A program made the translations under genes and the position numbers. Below, piece by piece: positions 1 to 11,682 of a stretch of 64,000 nucleotides of DNA; position 1 is the first letter of the stretch; every line of letters starts with the position of its first letter. Under the pieces are notes generated by a model, which searched no databases, was not told the origin of the DNA, and saw nothing but the letters and a program-made list of their open reading frames with translations. This DNA is from Coleophoma eucalyptorum (taxonomy: Eukaryota > Ascomycota > Leotiomycetes > Helotiales > Dermateaceae): positions 620,001-684,000 of the forward strand of contig JALRME010000020.1 in assembly GCA_026120035.1 (NCBI GenBank). Direction: 5' to 3'.

Positions 1-1
1 T

Positions 2-2281
2 ATTACGGTAACGTCAGGCGGCAAGTCTGGAGTTAAGGTCAAAGGCAAGTCAAAAGCTGAAGGGCTGGAGATTCTATCAAATGCGACTTTGAGATTGAAG
101 GCTGGAAACTCCTATGCTCTTATCGGCAGGAATGGGACTGGAAAGTCGAGTACGTGACCTCGTGATGCGAGAGACTCTTATCTAACAATTGCTTTAGCAA
201 TTTTGAAAGCCGTTGCTGAGAAGTTGATTCCTGGGATACCGTTGAAGACGAGAATTTCTTTATTGCAACAGACATCTAGTCGTCCTGCAAACCCTTTAGA
301 AGATACTGCAAACACAGAGAACTCTTCACTACCTTCGAGTTCTGCCGGCCAAGCCTCTGTTCTAGAGGCGGTTATTGACAGAGCTACTGCGAAGAATGAG
401 ATTCAGAACGAAATCAACAGTAGGTTTCACGCACCAGTGCCACCACTCTTTGCTTACATTCTGTAGTTCTTTCTGCGGCTGTGGATATTAGTGTCAATGC
501 CTATGCGCCATTAAGAGCGCTTCGGCAAGTTCAACATGAGCGAATGAAGAAGGAATTATTTGAATTAGACAAGGATGCCAGACTTAGGAGTGGAACTCGA
601 GGCATGGCAGCCAGAAAGGCACTTCTTGCATTTGAGAAGAAAATCGCCGAATCAGCCGATCGGTACGCTCAAATCCTGTGAGGGGTTTACTTGACTAATT
701 TTATCTAGCATTGCCCAAACAGACGAGGAGATTGATGATGCTACTTTAAAGGAAGAAACGCAGGCTGCTGCTGATCTACTACTTGAGCTACAGTCTCAAA
801 TTGAACCTAACAGGCTTGCCGAGGTAGAAGCAAAAGCTCGAAATATTCTGGCAGGTCTTGGTTTTCCTGCTAGCAATCTTATGAAATCGGTATCAAGTCT
901 CTCTGGTGGCTGGAAGATGAGGACAAACTTAGCCGGAGTACTGCTTAGTCCTGCAGATATACTAATCCTTGACGAACCAACCAATTTCCTTGACCTTCTG
1001 GGCATCATTTGGCTGCAGAGGTATTTGATTAATATGAGAGAGACAGGACCAGATCCACCCACTGTTATAATTGTGTCTCACGACCGAGACTTTATCAACA
1101 CCATTTGTCAAGAGCTGATCATCCTCCGTGACCAAACATTGACTTACTTCCGCGGCGATCTTACGTCCTACGATAGCTCAATTCGAGACAAGAAGCTTTA
1201 CCTTGGCAGAATGCGGGATGCTCAAGAGAAGCAAAAGGCACACATTCAACAAACAATCCAACAGAATATCAAACAAGGGAAAGCTGCTGGGGATGAGAAC
1301 AAACTGCGCCAAGCAAAATCCCGGCAAAAGAAACTAGATGATCGAATGGGCATGGAGCGGTCTGCGAAAGGTGGTAGGTTCAAGCTGAACCGCGACCTGG
1401 CGGGATACCATCTTACGTCAAGAGCGGAAATTGATATTCCCGCCGATGAGAAAGCCGTATCCATTCTCTTACCTGTTGCACCAGACCTACGCTTCCCAGG
1501 ACCACTGGTCTCGCTGGAAAAGGTAGCTTTCAAGTACCCCTCATTGAAGAAGTCAGTAAATCCTGCACCAATCGTGCTCGAGGATATAAATTTGACTATT
1601 CATGCGGGAGACCGCGTTGGGGTCGTCGGACTCAATGGGTGTGGGAAATCAACTCTGATAAAACTTATCACGGAAACAACGAAACCTACCAAAGGAACAG
1701 TCTCACGACATCCTCGGCTGCGACTTGGATACTATTCTCAACACGCCGTTGAGGAACTCCAGACCTTAGGATACTCCGAACCTGATCTTACAGCCCTTGC
1801 ACTGCTGACTCGTGACGTGGAGGGCACCCTGAACGAAGGAGAGCTCCGCGGTCTTCTCGGGTCGCTCGGACTCCCAGGACGCACCGCGTCGGACCTCCCG
1901 ATCACCAAACTCTCGGGAGGACAAGTCGTTCGACTTGCTCTAGCAATGCTCCTTTGGAAAGAACCACAACTCCTCGTACTCGACGAAATCACTACCCATC
2001 TTGATTTCCATACTGTCACTGCACTTGTTGATGCGCTGAGTTATTGGAACGGGGCTGTTTTGGTGGTTAGCCACGATCGGTTTATGATTCGGCGAGTGGT
2101 GGAGGGAGAGAAGGATGAGGCGGGTAGTGAAGATGAGGATGAGGGGACCGATGAGGAAGAGGAGTTGAGAAGGAGGACTGTGTTCTTGTTGAAGGGTGGG
2201 CAAATGAAGGTGCTTGACAATGGGGTCGAGGCGTTTGAGAAGAGCTTGGAGAAGAGAGTCTCGAAGCTACTTGCTGCTTGA
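2..2281 (+). CDS. ABCF-family ATPase (two ABC domains), 5' end cut by window edge
   Basis: Soluble twin-ATPase of the ABCF class, which acts on ribosomes or translation rather than as a transporter. Exons read as 2-149, 198-419, 467-677 and 709-2281; the start lies upstream of the window. The first domain shows Walker A GRNGTGKST, assembled across the first intron, signature LSGGWKMR and Walker B ILILDEPTNFLD. A charged linker rich in Lys and Gln (about 1180-1400) is typical of ABCF proteins. The second domain shows GLNGCGKST, LSGGQVVRLALAM and LLVLDEITTHLD. There are no membrane segments. The tail carries an acidic insert at about 2110-2170. The Pro of the second DEPT box is replaced by Ile, which is unusual. 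Which subfamily it belongs to cannot be settled without the N-terminus. Confidence 0.9.
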
Positions 2282-2817
2282 GGTATTATGAGAACGTTGA
2301 TTTATGAGCCAACGACTTTGTACGTTACAGTTACGCTGATACTTTTATGGAAGCCCATGACCATGATATAAGATCAAAACAGACTCCTATGCGTAACTCT
2401 AGCTAGTGCTCAAATGTGCTCGGCAGTGCTTGCCGACAAGCGAGCAGTTGCAAGGACATCGGACCTTTACGGCAGACGATATATCCACTTTAGCTTGTAA
2501 GACGGGTGAATTACTGCCAGCAATGAGCTGATTAGCGCTGATAATTTGCAGCTCAGTGGCTGGTTCTTTGAACTGGTACCGAAATATCTTCGTGGCATCT
2601 GCAATAGGTAGGTGAGGTGCAGCGCCAACAATTGAGCCGTCGGATATCCAGCTCGCGTAAATCCGACGTACGAGAGTATAAGATATAGAAACAATCTAGA
2701 ACTAAGTAAATAGCGATACCGGCAAGCCGCATTCATACAGCGTTTTATACAGATCAATTCTACAATTCCCTCTTTTCAACAATCGCTCCGTGCTTTCAAG
2801 TCCCATTAGTCCTCAAA
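2282..2817. other. Intergenic, ABCF to DJ-1-like gene
   Basis: No convincing coding region. A pyrimidine-rich stretch just before position 2818 fits the 5' leader of the next gene. Confidence 0.5.
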
Positions 2818-3495
2818 ATGGCCGCGCGTAAGCTTTCTATTGGCAGTCTCTGCATCCCATACCAAATTCTCGATGTCGCCGGTCCATTGGACATCCTATC
2901 CTCTTGCTCGAGAAAATTGGCGCTGACCTTTGAGGAGGCTGGACTTGTGCCAGCAGGAACGGCAGACGAAGCTGTCGAAGTCGAGTTTCACCACATCGGC
3001 GAGACAATGGATCTCGTCGACGGCACAGTGGAAATGAAAATCACCCCAACAACCACCATTGAAAACTGTCCGGAGTTGGATTACCTCCTTATTGGTGGCC
3101 CTGACCCTGTCGCGTTTAAGCTGAGTCCAGCGTACGCTGCATTTCTGCAGAAGCACGTTGCCGCCGGAAAGGGGATCTTCACAACCTGCACAGGCGGCCT
3201 TGCGATTAGTTCGTCAGGTGTACTAGATGGGCGAGCGGCGACGACAAATCACGGCATGCTTGCTCTGGCGGAGAAGATACGGCCTGCTGTCAAGTGGGAG
3301 AAGGTGCAGTGGGTTGAGGATGGGAATATTTGGACCGCGGGCGGAGCGGTGGCTGGCATGGATATGATGGCGCATTTCGTCAAGGAGAAATTTGGCCAGA
3401 AGATCCTTGACTTGGCTCTCGTCGCGTTGGATTTCGAGCCTAGAGATCGCGAAGGGAAGAGGATTTTGAAGGCGGACATTGCTCTATTGTCTTGA
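2818..3495 (+). CDS. DJ-1/PfpI (class I glutamine amidotransferase-like) family protein
   Basis: Single-exon protein of 225 residues, the normal length for this family. The N-terminus has the beta-strand followed by DVAGPLDIL that characterises the ThiJ/PfpI isonitrile hydratase-like branch. The nucleophile elbow is FTTCTGGLAISSSG with Cys124, followed by GRAATTNHG supplying the His near residue 145. Family members are stress-linked glyoxalases, isonitrile hydratases or unknown hydrolases; the sequence alone does not choose between them. No signal peptide or membrane segment is visible, so it is probably cytosolic. The start ATG sits directly after a CT-rich leader and no upstream in-frame ATG competes. 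Confidence 0.9.
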   Translation: MAARKLSIGSLCIPYQILDVAGPLDILSSCSRKLALTFEEAGLVPAGTADEAVEVEFHHIGETMDLVDGTVEMKITPTTTIENCPELDYLLIGGPDPVAFKLSPAYAAFLQKHVAAGKGIFTTCTGGLAISSSGVLDGRAATTNHGMLALAEKIRPAVKWEKVQWVEDGNIWTAGGAVAGMDMMAHFVKEKFGQKILDLALVALDFEPRDREGKRILKADIALLS

Positions 3496-4063
3496 AGGAA
3501 GCTGTTTGGCAGTTCATGGCTAAAATGTATTTGTAAACCCCGCGGAATGTGAGACGCCACTTTTGTTTGTTTTCTGTACTAAGGTATTAGGTTTGTCTAT
3601 TGGCTTGCTCAAATTCTTCTCTGCAATGCTTGGTCTTGTTTTGGACATTGTAGGAATGTGAATATTGCATTGAATTGGGGACTAATGGCGTAAACAAAGA
3701 TACAAAGTGGAAGATGTATTGCTATTACGGATGGTGCATGATTTAGCGGTTGAAGATATGAGCATGATGTTGTAACATTAAGTCAAGCATGGCTCTTTGC
3801 AAATTGATAAAGAGATATAGACATCAAGTACCTTCCTCATATGGACCAGAAAGAAACGGGGAGTCGGGTCCTGCTTATCGCTTATCTGTGCATTGTGGAT
3901 GACGCGATCCACGATTACCCCACCACACTACACTACCTTTTGCTGCTGACTACTGCTCGTCTGCCTGCTTGTCTCCGCTACGCCGTGGACTCTTCTGCTA
4001 TGGCATAACATCTCTTCAACCCGACGAGTATATCCTCAATCCGTTACGCTTCCTCGCAAGGAG
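3496..4063. other. Intergenic, DJ-1-like gene to lipid kinase-like gene
   Basis: Nothing coding is visible. The last ~150 bases are C/T-rich and are probably promoter and leader of the following gene. Confidence 0.5.
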
Positions 4064-5612
4064 ATGGAGTCTTCTAGATCGGCTCCGTCTGCGAGCTCCG
4101 ATACTACCTACCCCTCCAGCGATAGCGATGCAGAAAGCAATGCGACCAGCGTCTATGACATAGCTCTCAACAACATGAAGTACGGCGATGGTGAGCTCAG
4201 CTGGACGAGCACCGATGCAACCGGTCAGGTGTTACGGCTGAAGGACGAAGAAATTGTCGTAGTCACCGAGAATGCCACAGGAGAATACCAGGTACTCTAC
4301 ATTCCACCCCCCGAGACGTCTGTGGACAAGCAGCCTTTCGAACTTCGAACCATGTCTTTCGCGCATCTGCCTCGCCCATTTCTAGACGTTCACCTCTTTC
4401 ACACCCTACCGACATGGCTGGACCCTGCGGATGGAAAGAATATACATGTGCTCATCTCCACTCTGTCCGGCACCGGTCTTGCGCCGGCTTTTTATGATAC
4501 TATCCTTCCCCCGCTGCTTAAGACGGTTGGACTGAGTGACAGCGGCTACAATACCATCACGACAGAAAGCGTTGATTCAGTCAAAGAATTTGCGAAAACT
4601 ACTTTGCTTCCTGGAGCCAATGCAGGAAAGAAGCAAACGGTATTGATGCTGAGTGGAGACGGGGGTATGGTTGATACTATCAATGGTCTACTGGAAGACG
4701 AGCAGAGGTCGAGGTACGTTGGCGACATATGGCGGTAGCACTCACTCACTGACCCATCCAAGTAACTATACCAAACCTGTGCTTGCACAACTACCACTTG
4801 GCACCGGAAACGCTCTCTTCCATTCCCTCCACAAGACCCCCAGCCCATCCATAGCCTCTCCCTATATCCAAGGCCTACATACTCTCTTACATGGCATACC
4901 TAAACCACTTCCGATCCTGAGCGCGCAGTTCTCGTCCGGAGCCCGAGTACTATCCAACGAGGGCCAGACAGCATCTCCAATTCCAAAGAATACACTCTAC
5001 GGTGCTGTTGTTGCAAGCTACGGACTACATGCCACGCTTGTGGCAGACTCTGATACCACGGAGTACAGGAAACACGGTCGTGACCGCTTCGGAATTGCAG
5101 CGAACAATCTCCTCTTCCCCGAAGGACCGGAAGGGAAAGCACTCCCACACGCATACAGGGCGCAGGTCACTCTGCTTCGCGACCAGGAAGAGAGCAAAGT
5201 ACCACGGCAAACCCATGGCTACGTGCTGGCAACTTTAGTATCCAATCTCGAGAAAGGATTCACCATAAGTCCGGACAGTGAACCACTGGACAGCCAACTT
5301 CGTGTGGTGCACTTTGGAGCGACCAGCGGTATGCAAGCCATGGAAGTCATGAAAGCTGCATATGGAAACGGAAGCCACATTGGAATGGAATGGCAAGGCG
5401 AAGAAGGGGTCGAGGAAAGAGGCAAGACAATGAGGGTGGGATACGAAGCGGTTGATGGGGTCAAGATCGAGTTCCAGGAACCCGGTGAGGACTGGAAATG
5501 GCGTAGATGTTGCGTTGATGGCTTGATTGTGGGTGTGGAGGAGGGTGGATCGATGGTGATTAGGAAAGTCCCGAGTGGAAGTGAATGTGTCGACGTTGTT
5601 GTGGATGCTTGA
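4064..5612 (+). CDS. Diacylglycerol/sphingoid-base kinase-like protein (DAGK catalytic fold)
   Basis: Two exons, 4064-4713 and 4763-5612, give 499 residues. The 49-nt intron (GTACGT...AAG) joins SR to NYTKPVLAQ in frame. The nucleotide-binding core of the DAGK/NAD-kinase fold is visible as VLMLSGDGGMVDTINGL before the intron and LPLGTGNALFHSL after it. GDGG and GTGN are the two diagnostic motifs of sphingosine, ceramide and diacylglycerol kinases. Upstream lies a ~110-residue region starting with a Ser-rich tract (MESSRSAPSASSDTT). The C-terminal half would be the beta-rich lipid-binding domain (about 5100-5600). Lipid specificity is not readable from the sequence. No membrane helix is evident. 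Confidence 0.88.
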
Positions 5613-6707
5613 GAGACATGACTTTCTCGACCTCCTCCTTTCGCTTTTTACTTCTCCTTGACAGTGGACTACAGGATATACTACAGGATATAGAGACTTA
5701 GGCTCGCGGCTTTACTGGCGAATGCTTCTGTAGGTTCGTTATGAATTCATGAAAACGACTCTGACAGGGCACCACCAAGTTAAATAAATAATCACGCAAT
5801 CTAGGCGAGGAGCGAAGATCCCGTGCACATATGAAATGTACGAACAGCTCGGAGCCTTTGGTGCTCCGGTAATCGGGGATCTCACTTTTCTGAGCACATG
5901 AAAAAGAAAATAGGTTCAAGACAAGCAGTTCGGCACAGCACTTTACCAGATCTGGATCAACAGACATATATATGATGCCAGCAAGACCGTAAGTGAAAGG
6001 CTCCGCCGAACTCAATTTCCCTGCTACACCAACGACGATGCCTCGAGAGCGCTACAGTGCCTCCGACGCCTCACGTGGCTCCGCTCAGCTCGCTGTTCAG
6101 TCGAGGTGAGGTCAAACAAGACGCCTCTGGGCAGAAAAAAGTCGGTCACCCAAGTGGAAAATTCTCGCCTTGCATGCAGCTGCACAGGCTGAGAACGGAT
6201 TTGCTCCCCGCGGACCTTGTAGGCCTGTAAGTTCCCAAGCCTGGGACGACCAAGGGCTGCGCCTATCCGCCGGGCTGCATTAGACCACGGTAACTAGACA
6301 TCGTGAGGCACCAACAGCTGCACATCCATGGTGACTGGAGGTGTCGAGGTTCGCGTAGCTGCCGCCAGTACAAATAAATTTGACAGTCCAATTCCCTCAC
6401 GCTATCTGGCTCGCTTGTGGGGCCAATGGCAGCGCCGACAAAGGAGGAACCAACGACTTTTTTTTTTCGTTGTGCCTGGCTCGCCTGGCTGGTTTGGAAC
6501 TTTCTGCATCATCACAAACCCCACAACGACGCTGCCTTCCCTGCCGTGACTCCTCTGCATCCTCCTCCCTTCTTCTTGCCTCAACTCTTCGCAACCCAAC
6601 CCAGCCCACACCCATACCTTCATCTGATTCCCTCAATTCCTTCTATATCTACATTGCACAAATCCCCCTCCAGCTGCCCCAGCTGTCTTTGTCGAACCGT
6701 CGCGCGT
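5613..6707. promoter_or_regulatory. Intergenic plus presumed promoter and CT-rich leader of the CPA1-type gene
   Basis: No gene is supported. From about 6520 to 6700 the strand is very rich in C and T, as in many fungal transcript leaders, and this runs into the attenuator uORF. Several open frames here (6328-6895) overlap each other, lack family similarity and are best read as chance frames in skewed sequence. Confidence 0.5.
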
Positions 6708-7035
6708 ATGAGTGCACGCCCGTCAATTTTCACTTCTCAGGTATGTCCCGTCTAGCTCTCTGTGTTCCCTCAATCTCCCTCCATCCCATTCACCCCTCGT
6801 GCCCGGCCATCCTGTGCAAGACTGTACTGCACATCGCCATTGGCACTGCTCTTGACGGGTCCTGCTTCTCGCTCTGCTCTGACGTCTGCTTGTGACTATC
6901 TACTAACACATTGTGCCACAGGATTATCTTTCAGGTATGACTGTCCAGAGATCAGCCTTCACCGCCATCGATATCTCTCAACAGAAAAACTAACAACCAG
7001 TGCCAGATCACATCTGGAAAGCTTCAGTGAACTGA
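6708..7035 (+). CDS. Arginine attenuator peptide (AAP) uORF, spliced from three exons
   Basis: A 24-codon upstream reading frame in the leader of the downstream arginine-specific CPSase gene. Exons 6708-6740, 6922-6934 (13 nt) and 7007-7035 encode MSARPSIFTSQ, then DYLS, then DHIWKASVN and a TGA stop. In length and residues it matches the attenuator peptides known from Neurospora arg-2 and yeast CPA1, including Ser10, Asp12 (the residue whose change abolishes regulation in Neurospora), Tyr13, Asp16, His17 and Trp19. The known role is to stall the ribosome at the uORF stop when arginine is high, which lowers translation of the main ORF and promotes mRNA decay. Both introns have GTATG donors and TACTAAC or CTAAC branch sites. 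The stop is 58 nt before the main ATG. Confidence 0.92.
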
Positions 7036-7093
7036 AAGCTCCCCACCACACACACGAAACCTATCAACCATTATCTTTAGCGCCCTACTCAAT

Positions 7094-8579
7094 ATGTTTG
7101 CACGATTTGTCAAGCCTACAGCTATGAAGCCCGCTGGTCTAGCTCTCCATGCTCGATTCGCCCAGCAGACCCGATTCTTGGCTACCGTCGAGGGCAGTGC
7201 TGGCCGTGCTATGCCAGCAACTCGTCCTCGTGCTACTCCTATCTCGCACGACCGAGCAACTTTCACCATCAGAGTATGCAGGACTGTGCTGAAAGGGAAA
7301 GAATCGAGCTAATATACCTTTGCAGGATGGACCAGTCTTCCACGGCAAGGCCTTCGGAGCCAAGTCCAACGTCTCTGGCGAGGCCGTCTTCACCACCTCC
7401 CTCGTAGGATACCCTGAGTCCATGACTGATCCTTCATACCGTGGACAGATCCTCGTCTTCACCCAACCTCTCATCGGAAACTACGGTGTACCATCTTCTG
7501 CCCGCGATGAGCACGGCCTCTTGAAGTACTTTGAGTCACCAAACATCCAGTGTGTTGGTGTTGTGGTTGCCGACTACGCTGAGAAGTACAGTCACTGGAC
7601 TGCCGTAGAGAGCTTGAGCGATTGGTGTGCTCGTGAGGGTGTACCAGCTATTTCTGGAGTTGACACCCGTGCCATTGTCACCTACTTGCGTGAGGAGGGT
7701 TCTTCCCTTGCCCGCATTACCATTGGAGAGGAATATGATGCCGATCAGGACGAGGCTTTCATTGATCCCGAGCAGATTAACCTGGTCAAGAAAGTCAGCA
7801 CCAAGGCACCCTTCCACGTCAGCTCCGGCAACGGCGACATGCATGTTGCAGTCATCGATTGCGGTGTAAAGGAGAACATCTTGCGAAGCTTGGTTAGCCG
7901 TGGTGCCAGCGTCACTGTCTTCCCATACGATTTCCCTATTCACAAAGTCGCCCACCACTTCGATGGTGTTTTCATTTCCAACGGTCCAGGTGACCCAACT
8001 CATTGCCAAGAGACTGTCTACCACTTGCAGCGATTGGTTGAGTCTTCTCAAATCCCTGTTTTCGGTATCTGCCTCGGTCACCAACTTCTTGCTCTCGCAG
8101 CTGGTGCTCGTACCATCAAGCTCAAGTACGGTAACCGTGCCCACAACATTCCAGCTTTGGACTTGACCACGGGACAATGTCACATCACCAGTCAAAACCA
8201 CGGATATGCTGTTGATATGACCACCCTTCCATCTGAGTACAAGGAGTACTTTGTCAACTTGAACGATGGTAGCAACGAAGGTAAGCTTCACCCCTCACCC
8301 TGTCTAGGGTCTGAAAATCTAACGTAATATCCAGGTATGATCCACAAGACCCGCCCAATTTTCTCCACTCAATTCCATCCTGAGGCCAAGGGAGGACCAA
8401 TGGACTCTTCTTACCTCTTCGACATGTACATTGAGAACGTCCAACGATACAAGAAGAACCAAGCCGTCTACCCCGCCGGCAAGGATAACAAGCCATCTCC
8501 TCTTCTTGTAGACATTCTCTCCAAGGAGCGTGTTGGTGTCCAGCCAGCTCAAGCACCTATGGCCGCTGCTGCTGCTTAA
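7094..8579 (+). CDS. cpa1: Carbamoyl-phosphate synthase, arginine-specific small (glutaminase) subunit
   Basis: Exons 7094-7273, 7326-8280 and 8335-8579 give 459 residues, close to Neurospora ARG2. The protein hydrolyses glutamine and feeds ammonia to the large subunit for carbamoyl phosphate made for arginine synthesis. The first ~35 residues ([20 protein letters not shown]...) are rich in Arg, Ala and Leu without acids, as in a mitochondrial transit peptide. Next come the CPSase small-chain N-domain ([20 protein letters not shown]) and a class I glutaminase domain with FGICLGHQ (Cys309) and FHPEAKGGP supplying His and Glu. The intron at 8281 splits the codon just before MIHKTRPIF. Regulation by arginine is expected from the attenuator uORF immediately upstream. 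Confidence 0.96.
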
Positions 8580-9414
8580 GTCTTTGGTCCAGAACTATTT
8601 GGAAGTGGTTACTTTGGTGGTACTTTTACAGCATGTTGGCGTTTGGAAATCTTGGGATTGAATTTGCACAAACAAAGCAAAATTGAAAATAGAATCGTAT
8701 TTTTTGTAGTTAGGGAATGCAACAGAAGCAATTTTCTAATAAAATGCGGCCTTGGAATGAAAATGTGACCATTCTCTATGGTTCTGACATGACTCTAATT
8801 CCTTTTGCTAAGACTGATATCGTCATTGCTCTTACCCTAGCTCCGAGCTTTCTTCCTTGCATCTCTCCCGAGGAATGTGGTAAGGATGATCTTCATCTTG
8901 TCGACCTGGTGGTTCTGATTACTATTCAAACGGTCTTGACCGATTGCCTCAATGCGACCACTTATTTCCAAGCACCAAGACTCTACTGAAGGATATTATA
9001 ACAATGTCTCTTTATCTTTGGTTACCCTTTGAACTAAATAAAACCCCAGTCTATGACTTTAGTACTTCCACGTGATGTAGCTCCTGGACGCTTAGATGTC
9101 TGCAGGCAGCCGTCTCCAATGAAAAAACCATCGCAGCCACAAAAAGATCCGACCGAATTTCCATTGTGAAGTAGGTAGAAGTACTTTGGTATTGTGAAAA
9201 TCAGGCAGCTGCGATATGTTCAAAACTTGCCATATAAATGTTTCATCCTCGTAGCAGCTGTGCCAAGTAGAGAGCAGCAAGTTCTATTGCGACATAGTTC
9301 AAAAGCAGCAGACCGTCTCGCAGCTGAGATAGCTGTGAACTCTAAACTTTCATTTCTCTGGCAATTCATGTACCTTTTGTTATAGCAGCATTTGCATTTC
9401 AATCCATTAACAAA
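8580..9414. other. Intergenic, CPA1 to M3 peptidase
   Basis: 3' UTR and promoter sequence. No coding region or structured element stands out. Confidence 0.5.
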
Positions 9415-11682
9415 ATGGCTTCTAACAAAATGCAGAAGCCACCACAAGCTCCTTCGGCTTTCAATGGTACACCAACCTCTATTGTCAAGGATGCGAGGAC
9501 TCTGATAGAGAGCACGCGAGAAGTCCAAGACCAGCTCACACGAGCTGTGCATCCGGATCAAGCGACCTTTGCAAATGTAATTCTACCTCTAGCCAACGCT
9601 GAGAACTCCCTGCATGCTCAATCGCATATTCTGGGCTTCTATAAGGATGTCTCAGCCGATGCAAAATTGCGAGACGCTTCAGAGGAGGCGCAGAAGCTCT
9701 TCAATGACTTTGCAATCGAATCAGCAATGCGGGAGGATCTGTTCCAACTGGTTGATGCGGTTCTGGAGAAGCAGGAAGCCCTCGAGACAGAGCCCAAGCA
9801 GCTGCTGGTCAAACTGCATAAAGAATACATTCGGAACGGATTGAAACTACCAGCGGGACCTAAGAGAGACCGCTTCGCAGAGATTCAAAAGCGTTTGAGT
9901 GTGCTGTGCTTGGAATTTCGAAAGAACCAAAGCAAAGAAGCTGGCGGGTTCTGGGCCGATCCGCCGCAGCTGGATGGCATCGCCAACGACATCATCTCTG
10001 ATATGGAAAAGGGCACGGGGGAGAATGAGGGCAAGCTTCGCCTGACGTTCGAGTTCTATCATCTCATTCCCGCCCAGATGTTTGCAAAGGATGGTGAAAC
10101 CCGTCGGCGCTGCACGCTTGGGTATGAGAACAAGTGCAATGAGAATGTGCCGATTTTCAAAGAGGTCATGTTGCTGCGCGATGAGGCTGCTCGCCTTCTC
10201 GGTTATCCTAATCATGCGGTCTTCCGCATCGAGGAGAAGATGGCAAAGAAGCCAGAGACCGTAAATACTTTTTTGGAAGATTTGCAATCTAGGCTGGCTC
10301 CAGGAGGCCAGAAGGAGCTTCGGAATTTGATACAGCTTAAAAAGGCGGACCTTGAAGCGAGGAATGAGCCGTTTGATGGCCGCTTCTTCCTATGGGATCT
10401 GGCCTTCTATAAGCAGATCATGCTTGAGAAGCAGTTCTCCATTGACCAGCAGAAAATTGCGGAGTATTTTCCACTTCAGACATCTATTGATGGCATGCTC
10501 AAGATCTTCCAGCACTTGTTTGGCCTTACCTTTGTAGAGCTGGACAATGACAAGCGGAACGATCTGGCTGAGTCGAGAAACGGAAGTGATCTGGTTTGGC
10601 ATGACGATGTTCAGCTTTTCAGTGTCTGGGATGATATGGAACAAGGTGGCGACTTCCTTGGGTATCTATATCTAGACCTATTCCCTCGAGATGGGAAGTA
10701 TGGCACTCCGGCTAATTTCAATGTCCAGCCAGTAAGTATCCTCCCATTATGTGCTTAAGCTTGGGCTGATTTCTAACTTGTGTAGGGCTTTCGTCGTGCG
10801 GACGGAACGCGGCAATACCCTTCTACAGCCTTGGTATGCAGTTTTACCAAGCCAACTGCAGACACACCAAGTCTATTAAGGCACGATGAGCTGGTGGCCT
10901 TATTCCATGAGCTAGGCCATGGAATTCATGATCTCGTATCGAAAACGCTCTACGCGCGCTTTCATGGTACCATGACCGTCATAGACTTCGGGGAAGCTCC
11001 TAGTCAAATGCTTGAGAATTGGTGTTGGACACCCTCGACACTGAAGTCACTAAGTCGGCATTACTCTTCCCTCTCACCCCAGTATCTTGAAAAGTGGAAG
11101 ACGAAGTCGAAGGCGGGAGAGCCCGTACCGCCTGAGCAGATTCCCGACGAGATCATCGACAGTCTCATCCGCACCAAGCATGTGAATGGAGCACTTTTCC
11201 AGCTGCGAGTGCTCCAGTTTAGTATCTTCGACATGATGGTCCACGAGCCGACGAGTCACGAGGCCCTTGCGGAGATGAACATGTCTGTGGAATACAACAA
11301 ACTACGAAAGGACCTAATGAAGATTGACGGACCAGAGGTCTTGGGTGAGGGCTATGAATGGGGACATGGCGAGGGAAATTTTGGCCATGTCATGGGAGAT
11401 TATGATGCAGGTTATTATGGCTATCTATAGTAAGTGTCGATGACCAGCAAAGTCCCGACCTGGTAATATACTGATTGGGTACCTCGTAGCTCACAAGTCT
11501 TCGCCGATGATATTTTTCACACGGTTTTTAAGGCTGATCCCATGGATGCCAAGGAAGGCCGCCGATATCGTTATGGGGTTCTGGAGAAGGGAGGCAGCCA
11601 AGATGAAATGAAGACTGTGTCGGACTTTCTAGGACGACCGTCAAGCACAGATGCGTTTTACCGGGAGCTTGGCCTTGCTTGA
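9415..11682 (+). CDS. prd1: M3-family metallo-oligopeptidase (saccharolysin / thimet oligopeptidase-like)
   Basis: Three exons, 9415-10731, 10786-11429 and 11490-11682, give 717 residues, the size of yeast Prd1 and mammalian thimet oligopeptidase. It cleaves short peptides of up to roughly 20 residues, usually in the cytosol or intermembrane space. The zinc motif is LFHELGHGIHDL (HExxH at residues 480-484), and the third zinc ligand falls in EAPSQMLENW downstream. The substrate-binding YDAGYYGYLYSQVFADD stretch is rebuilt exactly across the last intron, which supports the splice call. The N-terminal helical half (residues 1-430) is intact. There is no obvious signal peptide. Confidence 0.95.

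Noticed and set aside
6328..7127. Several 70-170 codon frames before the CPA1 gene
   Set aside because: They overlap in different frames in CT-skewed leader sequence, and the attenuator peptide explains the region better.
7536..8291. 251-codon minus-strand frame inside the CPA1 gene
   Set aside because: Shadow frame antisense to a highly conserved coding exon.
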